A stretch of 64,000 nt of DNA, taken from contig NZ_OCNH01000001.1 in assembly GCF_900230225.1 (NCBI RefSeq), positions 496,001 to 560,000 on the forward strand. The letters run 5' to 3'. Shown here piece by piece: positions 17,813-26,214 of this stretch. A program made the position numbers and the translations under genes. Position 1 is the stretch's first letter. Every line of letters begins with the position of its first letter. This stretch comes from Spirosoma fluviale (GTDB lineage Bacteria; Bacteroidota; Bacteroidia; Cytophagales; Spirosomataceae). Below the pieces are notes generated by a model. The model saw only the letters and a list, made by a program, of their open reading frames with translations. It made no database searches and was not told the DNA's origin.

Positions 17813-17850
17813 AAAACCCGTTGTGCCTGGTATTAGACACAACGGGTTTT
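17813..17850 (+). terminator. Rho-independent terminator of the peroxiredoxin gene
   Basis: AAAACCCGTTGTG (17813-17825) pairs with CACAACGGGTTTT (17838-17850), followed by TGTTTT. Confidence 0.88.
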
Positions 17851-17973
17851 TGTTTTATGCAAATAATTAAGGGGGACTGTTTACTCACAATATTCGACTT
17901 ACTCGACAGTACTAAAACCTTACTATTCATTGCTGAGTTAAGAGCTATGTTAATAATTCAAACACTTAGCGTT

Positions 17974-18219
17974 ATGGCAAAGCAAAAAAACGATAATCCG
18001 GAACACACAGAAGGACCAGTTGCAACAGCTATTGAAGAGCAAACCGCAAAACTACCATCCGATCTATTTCTATGGGCTGCTTTAGGCTCAATGGGTGTTT
18101 CGCTCTATTTGCAATCGACAAACAAGCGGGAGCGCAGCTTATTCGTAGGCCAGTGGGCAGCTCCATTTTTGTTACTCGGCTTGTATAACAAGCTGGTTAA
18201 ACTGGAAGGCCACGATTAA
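17974..18219 (+). CDS. Small membrane-associated protein, unknown function
   Basis: An 81-residue protein starting at ATG 17974 (MAKQKNDNPEHTEGP); the open frame upstream overlaps the peroxiredoxin terminator. After a charged N-terminus there are two hydrophobic stretches, DLFLWAALGSMGVSLYL and WAAPFLLLGLYNKLV, suggesting two membrane helices. I do not recognise a family name. It has a clear terminator, which supports it being a real gene. Confidence 0.6.
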   Translation: MAKQKNDNPEHTEGPVATAIEEQTAKLPSDLFLWAALGSMGVSLYLQSTNKRERSLFVGQWAAPFLLLGLYNKLVKLEGHD

Positions 18220-18241
18220 TCAGTTCATCTAGTTTCCAGTA

Positions 18242-18275
18242 AAAGAAGCCCTCTGTTCGTGCGGAGGGCTTCTTT
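18242..18275 (+). terminator. Rho-independent terminator
   Basis: AAAGAAGCCCTC (18242-18253) pairs with GAGGGCTTCTTT (18264-18275) around a 10-nt loop, 22 nt after the small membrane-protein gene. Confidence 0.85.
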
Positions 18276-18303
18276 ATGTTCGGGATGTTCAGCGCTAAAA
18301 CTG

Positions 18304-18311
18304 TATTTTTG
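18304..18311 (+). promoter_or_regulatory. Candidate -7 box for the GH25 gene
   Basis: TATTTTTG (TAnnTTTG) lies 21 nt before the ATG at 18333. It supports that start over the longer frame from 18276, which would begin inside the terminator. Confidence 0.45.
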
Positions 18312-18332
18312 GGGCGTAAATTAATTAGCTGC

Positions 18333-19106
18333 ATGAAAAACAGGGTTCTTTTCAATCTCATTGCTCGACGGTATGGCCTTTGGATTGCAGGAGTTCTGTT
18401 GGTACTTATCACAATTTGGGTGGTTAAATGGCGTCGGCCAGATAATTTGGACTGGCAGTTTATTCAGGCATTTGGTATTCGGTTACCCATGCGATACGGC
18501 ATTCATGGGATCGATGTATCCCGACACAATGACCGTATTGACTGGGCAAAGGTCAGAAAGATGGAAGCGTATGGCGTTCGGCTGCAGTTTGTGTTTATAA
18601 AAGCGACAGAGGGAGCTACCTTGGCCGACAAACATTTTAAAAAGAACTGGCGGGAAGCCAAGAAGTCCGCTCTTCGTCGGGGTGCTTATCATTTTTACCA
18701 TCCTACCCGTGATCCCCTCAAACAAGCCAATAACTTTATTCGGACTGTCGATCTGAGTGAAGGAGATTTTGCCCCCGTTGTCGACTTTGAAGTAGTCAAT
18801 GGTCAAAGCGACGAAACAATTGTAAATGGGTTGCGCTTGTGGCTCCAAACAATTGAAGAACATTACCGGGCCCGGCCAATCATATACACCAATGGTAACC
18901 TTTATCGGCGATACATTAAGGGAAATCTTGATGATTACCCTCTCTGGATCGCCGACTATTCTGCCAGTCATCTGCGTAGCTACAACCCGGACAAGCTGTA
19001 CCTTTGGCAGCATAATCAGAGTGGTCTGGTTCAGGGTATTCGTGGGCAGGTAGACTTTAATGTTTTTGTGATGGACGAGAACCGGATGAGTGAGATATGT
19101 CTGTAA
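18333..19106 (+). CDS. GH25 family lysozyme, membrane-anchored
   Basis: A 257-residue muramidase that cuts the glycan strands of peptidoglycan. A single N-terminal helix (YGLWIAGVLLVLITIWVV, about residues 14-31) would anchor it with the catalytic part in the periplasm. The GH25 domain has GIDVSRHN (D61), FIKATEG and the catalytic DxE pair in VVDFEVV (D151, E153), with YPLWIADY near the end. The start at 18333 is chosen over 18276 because of the promoter and terminator positions. Confidence 0.92.
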   Translation: MKNRVLFNLIARRYGLWIAGVLLVLITIWVVKWRRPDNLDWQFIQAFGIRLPMRYGIHGIDVSRHNDRIDWAKVRKMEAYGVRLQFVFIKATEGATLADKHFKKNWREAKKSALRRGAYHFYHPTRDPLKQANNFIRTVDLSEGDFAPVVDFEVVNGQSDETIVNGLRLWLQTIEEHYRARPIIYTNGNLYRRYIKGNLDDYPLWIADYSASHLRSYNPDKLYLWQHNQSGLVQGIRGQVDFNVFVMDENRMSEICL

Positions 19107-19125
19107 GTTGCCCGGGACAATTCAG

Positions 19126-19410
19126 TTAGATGGCTACTTTTGTCAACTCGGGCGGGCCTGCCAACCAGTCCTTGGCTTTATCGCCGAAAACCTTCATGTG
19201 TGGCATCTGGCTGTGTGCCAGCAGACCAGCCTCGTTGTCCCAGCGTTCGTGCATGATAAAGCGCTCCGGGTTCTCGGTGCTCTGGTATAACTCATAAAGC
19301 TGGCAGGCCGCTTCTGTTCGTACTGCCTGAACGAGTTCATGCAGGGCATTTTTAAGATCGTTTGCAGCGCCAGGCCGGGCGGTTATGGTAGCAAATACTA
19401 ATAATGGCAT
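19126..19410 (-). CDS. Antibiotic-biosynthesis-monooxygenase (ABM/YgiN-like) protein
   Basis: A 94-residue dimeric alpha/beta-barrel domain. It shows the family pattern VFATITARPGAANDLKNAL near the start, CQLYELYQSTENPERFIMHERWDNE in the middle and SQMPHMKVF at the end. The family includes quinol monooxygenases and haem-degrading enzymes; the haem-oxygenase residues cannot be assigned, so a YgiN-like quinone role is the plainest reading. It is convergent with the GH25 gene and separated from aroE by 48 nt. Confidence 0.85.
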   Translation of the reverse strand: MPLLVFATITARPGAANDLKNALHELVQAVRTEAACQLYELYQSTENPERFIMHERWDNEAGLLAHSQMPHMKVFGDKAKDWLAGPPELTKVAI

Positions 19411-19458
19411 TTGATTGGATGTTTATAGCTATGTATAAAAAGAAAGTGGTTTTAAATA

Positions 19459-20202
19459 TTAATCCTGCCAGATTTCCCAGGCTTTTTCGGCTTGCAGTTC
19501 GAGCATGCGCAGGCCATTATGAACAGCTGCCCCGTGCTGACGGCCAAGCCGCATAAAGGTTGTTTCGGCAGGGTTATACACCAGGTCGTAAAGCATATGA
19601 CGTTCACTCAACTGTGTATAAGGAAGGGCGGGGGCGGCATCGATGTTAGGATACGTACCAACTGGAGAGCCGTTAATAATCAATTCATAATCGGCTAATA
19701 CAACCGGGAGGTCATCGTAGGTCAGGGTATTTACTGCTTTCGTCCGCGAAACATACTGGAAAGAAATACCAAGATCCGCTAAGGCCACCGTTACAGCTTT
19801 GGAGGCTCCTCCCGTACCCAATACCAAAGCCTGTAAACCTTCAGTCGTACGTTCAAGGGCTGCTAGCCAGTCGGTAAGCGATTGCCGGAAGCCAAAATAG
19901 TCCGAATTGTAGCCCGTTCGCGAACCGTCGGACTCAAGCTTTATCACATTAACCGCCCCAATTTTTTCGGCTGAAGGGTCTAACTGATTCAAATAAGGCA
20001 GAACGGCCTGTTTGTGCGGAATGGTAACGTTTAAGCCACGCAGACCGGGCGTAGCAAGCAACTCAGGCAAAGCCGAAATATCCGACATCTCGAATAGCTC
20101 ATACTGGCTGTCTGTAATGTTTTCACGGATAAACTTTTCAGTGAAATACCGTTTCGAAAAGGAGTGCGTTAGTGGAAAGCCGATCAGGCCGTAACGATTC
20201 AT
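19459..20202 (-). CDS. aroE: Shikimate dehydrogenase
   Basis: Reduces 3-dehydroshikimate to shikimate with NADPH in aromatic amino-acid synthesis. The 247-residue protein has the substrate motif HSFSKRYF, the catalytic Lys in NVTIPHKQAV and the NSD of GYNSDYFGF, then a Rossmann NADP site LVLGTGGASKAV. I start at ATG 20202 (MNRYGLIGFPLTHS); an in-frame ATG two codons earlier (20208) is equally possible. A terminator hairpin lies just before this start. Confidence 0.94.
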   Translation of the reverse strand: MNRYGLIGFPLTHSFSKRYFTEKFIRENITDSQYELFEMSDISALPELLATPGLRGLNVTIPHKQAVLPYLNQLDPSAEKIGAVNVIKLESDGSRTGYNSDYFGFRQSLTDWLAALERTTEGLQALVLGTGGASKAVTVALADLGISFQYVSRTKAVNTLTYDDLPVVLADYELIINGSPVGTYPNIDAAPALPYTQLSERHMLYDLVYNPAETTFMRLGRQHGAAVHNGLRMLELQAEKAWEIWQD

Positions 20203-20211
20203 GTGCATTGA

Positions 20212-20249
20212 TTTAAAAAGACTATGCCACCGCAAAAGCAATGGCATAG
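20212..20249 (-). terminator. Hairpin with T-tract between the DedA gene and aroE
   Basis: On the minus strand CTATGCCA (20249-20242) pairs with TGGCATAG (20229-20222), followed by TCTTTTT. It sits immediately before the aroE start codon, so it would end transcripts from the comA-dedA side or act as an attenuator for aroE. Confidence 0.65.
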
Positions 20250-20276
20250 CTAAACAAAGGACAGTAAAGCGGAATC

Positions 20277-20918
20277 TTACCGCATCTTTTTCTTAACGAA
20301 CTCGAAAATGATCGGGAGTATAGATAGGCCAACAATGCCAAATACCACTAATTCGAAGTTTTTCTGAACAATGGGGAAGTTGCCAAAGAAGTACCCCAAC
20401 AGCGAAATGCTGGTTACCCACAGGATGGCTCCAATGACGCAGAATTTGATATACGTGCTGTAACTCATGCTACCGGCCCCGGCAACAAAAGGGGCAATTG
20501 TACGAACGATGGGGATAAATCGGGCTATAATGACCGTACGTCCGCCATATTTGGCATAAAACTTTTCCGTTTCAGCAATGTATTCCCGCTTAAAGAAAAG
20601 AATTCGCTCGCGCGACTTAATCCTTGTTCCCAGAAATTTACCGACAAAGTAGTTAACATTATCGCCCAGTAGGGCTGCCACTATAAGTAGAGGAATGATA
20701 ACCCATACACTAAGTTCATTGGTGGGACGAGCCGCCAGCGCACCGGCGGCAAATAAGAGCGAATCGCCAGGGAGCAATGGCATAAAAATAAGGCCTGTCT
20801 CCGTGAAGATAATCAGAAAGAGGATGGCGTATAACAACACGCCATATTCGTTTGCCCACAAATCGAGATAACGGTCGAGATGAAGCAAAAAATCAAGTAA
20901 CGATTTTATAAGGTCCAT
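20277..20918 (-). CDS. DedA family inner-membrane protein
   Basis: A 213-residue polytopic membrane protein of the DedA/VTT (SNARE-associated) superfamily, whose members flip lipids such as undecaprenyl phosphate or phosphatidylethanolamine. Typical features are the re-entrant-loop motif FTETGLIFMPLLPGDSLLFAAGAL, the second half GKFLGTRI and the conserved GRTVIIARFIPIVRTIAPFVAGAGSM. It lies 79 nt after comA on the minus strand and probably shares its promoter. Confidence 0.92.
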   Translation of the reverse strand: MDLIKSLLDFLLHLDRYLDLWANEYGVLLYAILFLIIFTETGLIFMPLLPGDSLLFAAGALAARPTNELSVWVIIPLLIVAALLGDNVNYFVGKFLGTRIKSRERILFFKREYIAETEKFYAKYGGRTVIIARFIPIVRTIAPFVAGAGSMSYSTYIKFCVIGAILWVTSISLLGYFFGNFPIVQKNFELVVFGIVGLSILPIIFEFVKKKMR

Positions 20919-20997
20919 GTGAAAGGAGTTGGGAGCTAACGTCCAGACGCGCCGTAGCGAGCAAAGAAGTGCAGTTCGCTGGCTTGAGTCAAGGCTG

Positions 20998-21762
20998 TTA
21001 TTCCTTATCTAAAAAATGAGAAAAGGTATCTCCACGAAGCCCTAACCGGATCGTTTCGAGGGGGATCACTTCATGAGGAGCAATGTTGCCAAGGTTGACA
21101 TTGGCACCAAGGAGTTTAACGAACCATACCTGCTGCTCTTTCTGAGGAGCCTCCCATAAAATTCTTTCGAAGGGGACTTGGGTTAAAATTTCTTCAACCA
21201 GACCCTGACGAACTTCACCGCTGGACCGGAATAAACCCACTGTGCCCCCTTCACGGGCTTCGCCAATGACCTTCCAGGCACCTGCCTCAAGTTCGGCTTT
21301 CATCAGTTGAATCCATTTATAGGGAGGTATAATCTTTGCTTCATCTTTGGAGCCTACCTCCGACAATACAGTTACCTGGGTGGCTAGTTTGCGGATGTAC
21401 TCGCACTTGTCATCCTGATTCATGTCAATCGATCCGTCCGATACCTCGGCATAATCCATCTCGTATCGATCCAATAGCTTTCGGTATTCATCGAATTGCT
21501 TTCGCACGACAAAGGCTTCGAATAATGTCCCACCAAAATAGACAGGGATACCGGCTTCCCGATAAATAGCCAGCTTTTCTTTGAGTCTGGGTGTAACGAA
21601 TGAAGTTGCCCAACCTAATTTAACGATGTCTGTATGGTCAGCAGAGACAGATAAAAAATCCTCTACTTCCCGAAGGCTTAACCCTTTATCCATAACCATT
21701 GTCAAACCACTTTGACGGGGTTTCAGAGCGCGTTCGGGTATTTGCGTAAGCGTATAATTCAT
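20998..21762 (-). CDS. comA: Phosphosulfolactate synthase (ComA family)
   Basis: A 254-residue TIM-barrel enzyme adding sulfite to phosphoenolpyruvate to give (R)-phospho-3-sulfolactate. ComA signatures include GLTMVMDKGLS near the start, DIVKLGWATSF, the active-site region IPVYFGGTLFE, EVSDGSIDM and LSEVGSKDE, and the C-terminal GLRGDTF. The start is ATG 21762 (MNYTLTQIPERALKPR). In methanogens this opens coenzyme M synthesis; in Bacteroidota the likelier end product is cysteate or another sulfonate for sulfonolipids. No other sulfonate genes are in the window. Confidence 0.9.
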   Translation of the reverse strand: MNYTLTQIPERALKPRQSGLTMVMDKGLSLREVEDFLSVSADHTDIVKLGWATSFVTPRLKEKLAIYREAGIPVYFGGTLFEAFVVRKQFDEYRKLLDRYEMDYAEVSDGSIDMNQDDKCEYIRKLATQVTVLSEVGSKDEAKIIPPYKWIQLMKAELEAGAWKVIGEAREGGTVGLFRSSGEVRQGLVEEILTQVPFERILWEAPQKEQQVWFVKLLGANVNLGNIAPHEVIPLETIRLGLRGDTFSHFLDKE

Positions 21763-21795
21763 GTGAAGTATTTTCGTAGGCGCATTAAAAACGCC

Positions 21796-21827
21796 CAAAA
21801 GTAGTACAACTCTTGAAAAACTCCCAA
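21796..21827 (-). promoter_or_regulatory. Promoter of comA
   Basis: On the minus strand TTG (21827-21825) is followed after 21 nt by TACTTTTG (21803-21796), a full TAnnTTTG -7 match, 33 nt before the comA ATG. Confidence 0.6.
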
Positions 21828-21877
21828 GAAAGTACAGATATTATAGCATCTTTCGAACGTTTAGCTTAGTTAAATGC

Positions 21878-21885
21878 TATTTTTG
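21878..21885 (+). promoter_or_regulatory. Candidate -7 box for the thioesterase gene
   Basis: TATTTTTG ends 6 nt before ATG 21892, so the transcript would be leaderless or nearly so. No obvious -33 box. Confidence 0.45.
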
Positions 21886-21891
21886 CCTATT

Positions 21892-22335
21892 ATGAACGAA
21901 ATAACAAACCCTCGTTTGGAATTCTTTCGCTCCAAAATTGGGGAAAGTATGAACGACAGTCCATCACCCTTTGGCAAGTGGTTAAATGGCATGATCAGAT
22001 CGGTAGACTATGGCCGGTTAGTAGCCGACTTTACCGTACGGGAAGAAATGACGAATCCGGCAGGTGTTCTGCATGGGGGGGCTGCTTCAGCTATTCTGGA
22101 TGATTTAATTGGTGCTATGGTTTATTCTCTTGGCCGGGAGTATGCCTACACGTCAATCAATTTAACTGTTGACTTTTTGCATGCTGCTCGTCTGGGGGAT
22201 ATCGTTACCGCAACGGCTGAGTTGATTCGGGAAGGAAAAAATATAATCCATTGCGAAGGACGAATCGTAGCAATTAATGGTAAGACTATCGCTAAATGTG
22301 CTACTAATCTAATTCAAACATCTATCAGAATATAA
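21892..22335 (+). CDS. PaaI family hotdog-fold thioesterase
   Basis: A 147-residue acyl-CoA thioesterase of the PaaI type. The active-site segment NPAGVLHGGAASAILDDLIG carries the HGG motif and the acidic residue on the central helix; YTSINLTVDFLHAA forms the next strands. I start at ATG 21892 (MNEITNPRLEFF) rather than 21874, as the longer form would begin inside the -7 box. The substrate is unknown; it is divergent from comA. Confidence 0.88.
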   Translation: MNEITNPRLEFFRSKIGESMNDSPSPFGKWLNGMIRSVDYGRLVADFTVREEMTNPAGVLHGGAASAILDDLIGAMVYSLGREYAYTSINLTVDFLHAARLGDIVTATAELIREGKNIIHCEGRIVAINGKTIAKCATNLIQTSIRI

Positions 22336-23533
22336 ATCAGATAGATGAAAGTCGTTTGAGCTTTTCAAGATGAGTCTGATGTCCAGTGAATTCTGGCCAT
22401 TAATAGCGCACTGGTGTACAGATGGCAACCCCCGCTGATATGTTTTCTGGCGTTTTCTGGGGTTTCCTGCCAGATCGCTACTACTACCTACATTCACAAT
22501 AAAGTTTAAGAAAATTTCTGGATTAAAAACTTTTCTGCTTATGGCAAATAATTGATTAAATGGTTCGAAAAACTTTTCAAAGTCACTGACTTAAGCTTTG
22601 CTTAAAACTGAGGCAGATATTTCAAAGGGGTTCACCTACTAAATAGCGTATTTGTATCCTTATGCTCACATAAACGCGTCTAAGTTAAAACCTGGAAAGT
22701 AATTTAGGGTGAGTATATATACTAATGCGCTTGTTTACGGAGCTATACAGCTTACGTAGTAGCAAAAAGGGTTTAGCTATTTTACAAAACTTACCAGAAT
22801 GCAAACCATCGTATCTTGAAATTGTAAAAAACACTAATGTTTTTTTATTCACAAAACTCCGATCTATACGACTGGATATTGCTCAAGAGGACAAGAATAA
22901 TGGTAGTAATCGGAGAAGAAATAATAAAATGCCATGGTTTTGATCTTTGTTCTATGCCAAATGAAAGAATTGTTTTTTTATCCTAGGATTCTTCCTATTA
23001 TTGACAAACAATAAAAAGATCGGCAGTTTGAACACAATGTCTTTGAATGAGTAATGTTATGGCAAAGTGAACTGATTTCAGATTTTCGAACCCGAACACC
23101 CGATAAAATGGCACTATGTGCCAATTTACTGTTTATTGAGTGGGAACAGTTTTTGAAAAAAAAGTTGAACTGTGGATTGATTTTTGCGATTCAGTCTTAA
23201 CATTGCAAAAAAAATGGTGGATTGTTGGGCCATTAACTGATTTAGTTCAGAGAATGACCTATATGGCCGGTCATATTTGCTGACCTCAAGTTAAGGATAA
23301 TGGCGTTTTTCAGATAGCCTGATAAAAAAAGTTAGTTCTGAAAAACATTTGTCTCTGAAGTTAGTCATAGATGTGTTTATAACTTATTTAACATCACTCC
23401 TAATGACTGATTCTCAGTATAAGACTTAAAAATCCACAGGGCTAGTGGATTGGCCGTTGCCTAAATTTCCATAGCCATATTTGGAAGATTAAAAGTTTAG
23501 TCGGAAACATTGCGTCAAATTAACCCAATAAAT
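22336..23533. other. 1.2-kb AT-rich gap without a supported gene
   Basis: Clearly richer in A+T than its surroundings, with stop codons in all frames. The longest open frame (22725-22943, 72 codons) has no family resemblance, and I do not call it. Small palindromes occur: TTAAGC-ttt-GCTTAA near 22600 and TGGCAC-tat-GTGCCA at 23109-23123. A weak promoter-like CATATTTG is at 23476-23483. It may be a decayed gene or a long regulatory region for the envelope gene that follows. Confidence 0.55.
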
Positions 23534-25564
23534 ATGCGAACATTTATCCAACAACACCCCATGAGGATGCTGGCTGGACTCGTGTTGCTAAGTTTTGCAA
23601 TACCTTCTGTTAGCCTTGCTCAACAGGCTGACACAGTCCGGGTTCAACCCGCAACAGTAAGCCCATCAACAACTGCCCCCGGGGGCAACTACGAGCGCGA
23701 AAAGATCTATCGCCTTGGTAAAGGTGTTTACACCGATACCCTCAAACGAAGCGACTTCAAAGCCCAGGCTAGTGATGTTGCTGAGCTGGACGACTGCGAT
23801 ACAACCTTTCAAACATTCATCTTAGTACGGCGTCAATCGCCCTGGCGGGTGGGTCTTTTTGCAGGACCTAACTTTGCCTATTGTGGTACCTGGGAAAACA
23901 CCTTTGGAGCCAACAAACGCGATAAAACGTTGTATAACGGCGCAGGTTTCAACATCACGGCTAATGTAGATTACTTTTTGACCCCAGCTACCCGTCGACT
24001 CCGCTTTGGGATTGGGGCTGCTTTCGGTTATCAAAACTATATAACCCGGAGCATCTATCGGGATTACTTGTATAGCCTGGCTACTGCACGGGGCTTTACG
24101 AATGATCAGGTAACCATTCGCCAGCGGGCTTCGGAAGATATGTTCCTGACGGTTGGACCAGTTCTTACATTTACGCTGGCACGCAGCCGTCGCAACCCGG
24201 ACGCAACAACCTTCATTGAGTTAGGTGCTCGTGGTGGTCTATTCCGTACAGAAGCTGCAACGATCACTGCGTTCACGCCGTCAACGATTACTTTGCCGAA
24301 CGGTGTTCCTTCGTTCGTTGAAGGTGGTGGTCTGATTCGGTCAGTTAACCCAAGTTCCCGTCTTTATCATCTCGGTGCTTTAGGGTCTGCTGCGATCTTC
24401 TTTCCATTGCGCAACAACTGGAATATCGGTATTCAGGGACAAGGGTTTATCACTCAGCTGAATTACCTGATTATCAATGGTGTTGATGATCAACTGTATG
24501 AGTTCAAACGTAAGCATGGTGGATTCAGTGCTGGTATTGCGCTTCGGAAAGGGTTCGTTCAAAAGAAACTGATTCCTAAAGCTCCTGTTACCTGCCCAAC
24601 CTGTGAGCAGATTCCTGAGTTAAGCGTTCAGTTTAACGGTGCTTCGCTCAAGGGTGCTTCTTTATCCTTTGTTGACAGCACGAACGCACAACAGTCAGCT
24701 CCGGTTAATACAGCTGCTACGGCTCCCGCAATTAGCTGGCGCAGTACGACCCTAAATCCGAAGAACGAGACGTTCACGGCTCGTTTGTACTACCGTGCAG
24801 ACTCAGTAGTTGCTGGTGCAACGGATCAGGTAATCGCTCAAGTTGAGAATACTACCGATACGTCGCTGCCATTCCCAACTGCCTATTTCTCAGGTGGTCA
24901 GATCACCCCAGGATTCTACTACGTAACTGTTCACAACAAGCAAGTGGCTAAGTGTGGTACGTGTATGAGTGAGGTGGCTACAACGAGTTTTGCCAGCATT
25001 CGCCCACGGCCTTCTATTGTTGAAACGAAATTCCGTCATAGACTGGAGCGTTTGGAAGTATACTATCGTACACCGTATACTCGCGAAGTGGCTAACGTTT
25101 GTTATTGTAATGGTACCGTTACCTCAGTTGGTGACACGGTTACGCGTCTTCGCTATCGTGGCCTGAACCGTGCCTTGGCAAACAGTACGGTTGAGTTCGA
25201 TACGAACACCGTTATCCTGAACCTCAGCGAATTGCCAGGTAGCTTAGCCCAACAGCTGCAGGCTGAGAAAGCTAAGATCGAAAGTGGTAACGCCATCCGT
25301 TTCAAAGGTCGTCGTGTACGTCCGCAGGTTCAGTACTTCCGCGCAGTGTTCACTGTTACGAAACTGCCTGCTAATGGTCAGCCTGAGCAAGCAGTGGGTA
25401 GCTTCAACACAACGATTAGCGACAACACCTACTCGATCACTGATCTGAAGCCATTAACTGATGCTCAGAAAGCTAAATTATTAGCACCACCAGCACCTAA
25501 AAAACCAATACGTCGGGCTGGTAACAGCGGTCGTCGTTCAACTGGCGTATTTGGTGTTGAATAA
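23534..25564 (+). CDS. Large secreted envelope protein with beta-barrel-like and cysteine-pair regions, unrecognised
   Basis: A 676-residue product from ATG 23534 (MRTFIQQHPMRMLAGLVLL), with a signal peptide ending near SVSLAQ. Residues about 90-340 are strand-rich with repeated GxG and aromatic girdle patterns (WRVGLFAGPNFAYCG, LRFGIGAAFGYQN, WNIGIQGQGFITQLNY), like an outer-membrane beta-barrel. The second half has Ig-like strand sequence with CPTC, CGTC and CYC cysteine pairs and ends in a Pro/Arg/Lys tail (PPAPKKPIRRAGN). The 3' two thirds use GGT, CGT and GCT codons heavily, suggesting high expression. I do not recognise a family. Confidence 0.75.
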   Translation: MRTFIQQHPMRMLAGLVLLSFAIPSVSLAQQADTVRVQPATVSPSTTAPGGNYEREKIYRLGKGVYTDTLKRSDFKAQASDVAELDDCDTTFQTFILVRRQSPWRVGLFAGPNFAYCGTWENTFGANKRDKTLYNGAGFNITANVDYFLTPATRRLRFGIGAAFGYQNYITRSIYRDYLYSLATARGFTNDQVTIRQRASEDMFLTVGPVLTFTLARSRRNPDATTFIELGARGGLFRTEAATITAFTPSTITLPNGVPSFVEGGGLIRSVNPSSRLYHLGALGSAAIFFPLRNNWNIGIQGQGFITQLNYLIINGVDDQLYEFKRKHGGFSAGIALRKGFVQKKLIPKAPVTCPTCEQIPELSVQFNGASLKGASLSFVDSTNAQQSAPVNTAATAPAISWRSTTLNPKNETFTARLYYRADSVVAGATDQVIAQVENTTDTSLPFPTAYFSGGQITPGFYYVTVHNKQVAKCGTCMSEVATTSFASIRPRPSIVETKFRHRLERLEVYYRTPYTREVANVCYCNGTVTSVGDTVTRLRYRGLNRALANSTVEFDTNTVILNLSELPGSLAQQLQAEKAKIESGNAIRFKGRRVRPQVQYFRAVFTVTKLPANGQPEQAVGSFNTTISDNTYSITDLKPLTDAQKAKLLAPPAPKKPIRRAGNSGRRSTGVFGVE

Positions 25565-25576
25565 TAAAACAATGAA

Positions 25577-25616
25577 CATAAAAAAACCGGGGGCCAATGC
25601 TCCCGGTTTTTTTATG
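25577..25616 (+). terminator. Rho-independent terminator of the envelope-protein gene
   Basis: 25577-25591 (A-run then ACCGGG) pairs perfectly over 15 bp with 25602-25616, which ends in a seven-T run. Confidence 0.88.
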
Positions 25617-25648
25617 TCGAATGCATAGTACAAAGCTGTAAAGAAGCA

Positions 25649-26164
25649 ATGAGTCAATTTCAGAAAATTCTGTTGTCAACCCTCTTTCAAGTCATTATTG
25701 TTATGTCTGACGCACAATCACAGCCAGTGAACAACTATGCACCCGTATCGTCAGCTACCATGAATACCTATTCGGTACGGCTAAAGCCGGGGCAAGATTT
25801 AAGAAAAGCCATAGAAACTATTGTTCAGCAGGAGCGAATTGGTGCAGGTGCTGTGTTGACCTGTGTAGGGAGCTTAACGGATCTAACCTTACGTTTAGCG
25901 AATCAGGAAAAGGCTAGCGAATGGAAAGGACACTTTGAAATTGTGTCGCTGGTGGGGACACTCTCAACAACAGGCAGTCATGTACACTTGTCAGTTTCTG
26001 ATTCAACCGGGCGTACCATTGGTGGGCATTTACTGGATGGGTGTAAAGTATACACCACTGTTGAGTTGGTGATCGGCACGTTTCCTGATCTCAACTATAC
26101 GCGGGAGCCCGATCCAACATTCGGTTACCGAGAACTGGTAATTCGTAAACAGAAAAGAAAATAG
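25649..26164 (+). CDS. PPC-domain (DUF296) protein, possibly exported
   Basis: A 171-residue protein with the plant-and-prokaryote-conserved domain: LKPGQDLRKAIETIVQQE, GAGAVLTCVGSLTDLTLR, the metal-site-like GSHVHLSVSD and IGGHLLDGCKVYTTVELVIG. Prokaryotic members are trimers of unclear function. The first 25 residues (MSQFQKILLSTLFQVIIVM...) look like a signal peptide, which is unusual; starts at 25703 or further downstream would give a cytoplasmic protein. It has its own terminator. Confidence 0.82.
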   Translation: MSQFQKILLSTLFQVIIVMSDAQSQPVNNYAPVSSATMNTYSVRLKPGQDLRKAIETIVQQERIGAGAVLTCVGSLTDLTLRLANQEKASEWKGHFEIVSLVGTLSTTGSHVHLSVSDSTGRTIGGHLLDGCKVYTTVELVIGTFPDLNYTREPDPTFGYRELVIRKQKRK

Positions 26165-26199
26165 CAAAATAGCCATCTTGAAAGGATGGCTATTTTGCT
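26163..26199. terminator. Bidirectional terminator, 15-bp perfect stem
   Basis: AGCAAAATAGCCATC (26163-26177) pairs with 26185-26199 around TTGAAAG. It lies between the convergent PPC and DUF151 genes and overlaps the PPC stop codon. Confidence 0.75.
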
Positions 26200-26214
26200 G
26201 GTAGAATAAATCAA

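Noticed and set aside
22725..22943. 72-codon open frame in the AT-rich gap
   Set aside because: No recognisable motif, signal or promoter, and composition like the surrounding noncoding DNA. Too weak to call.
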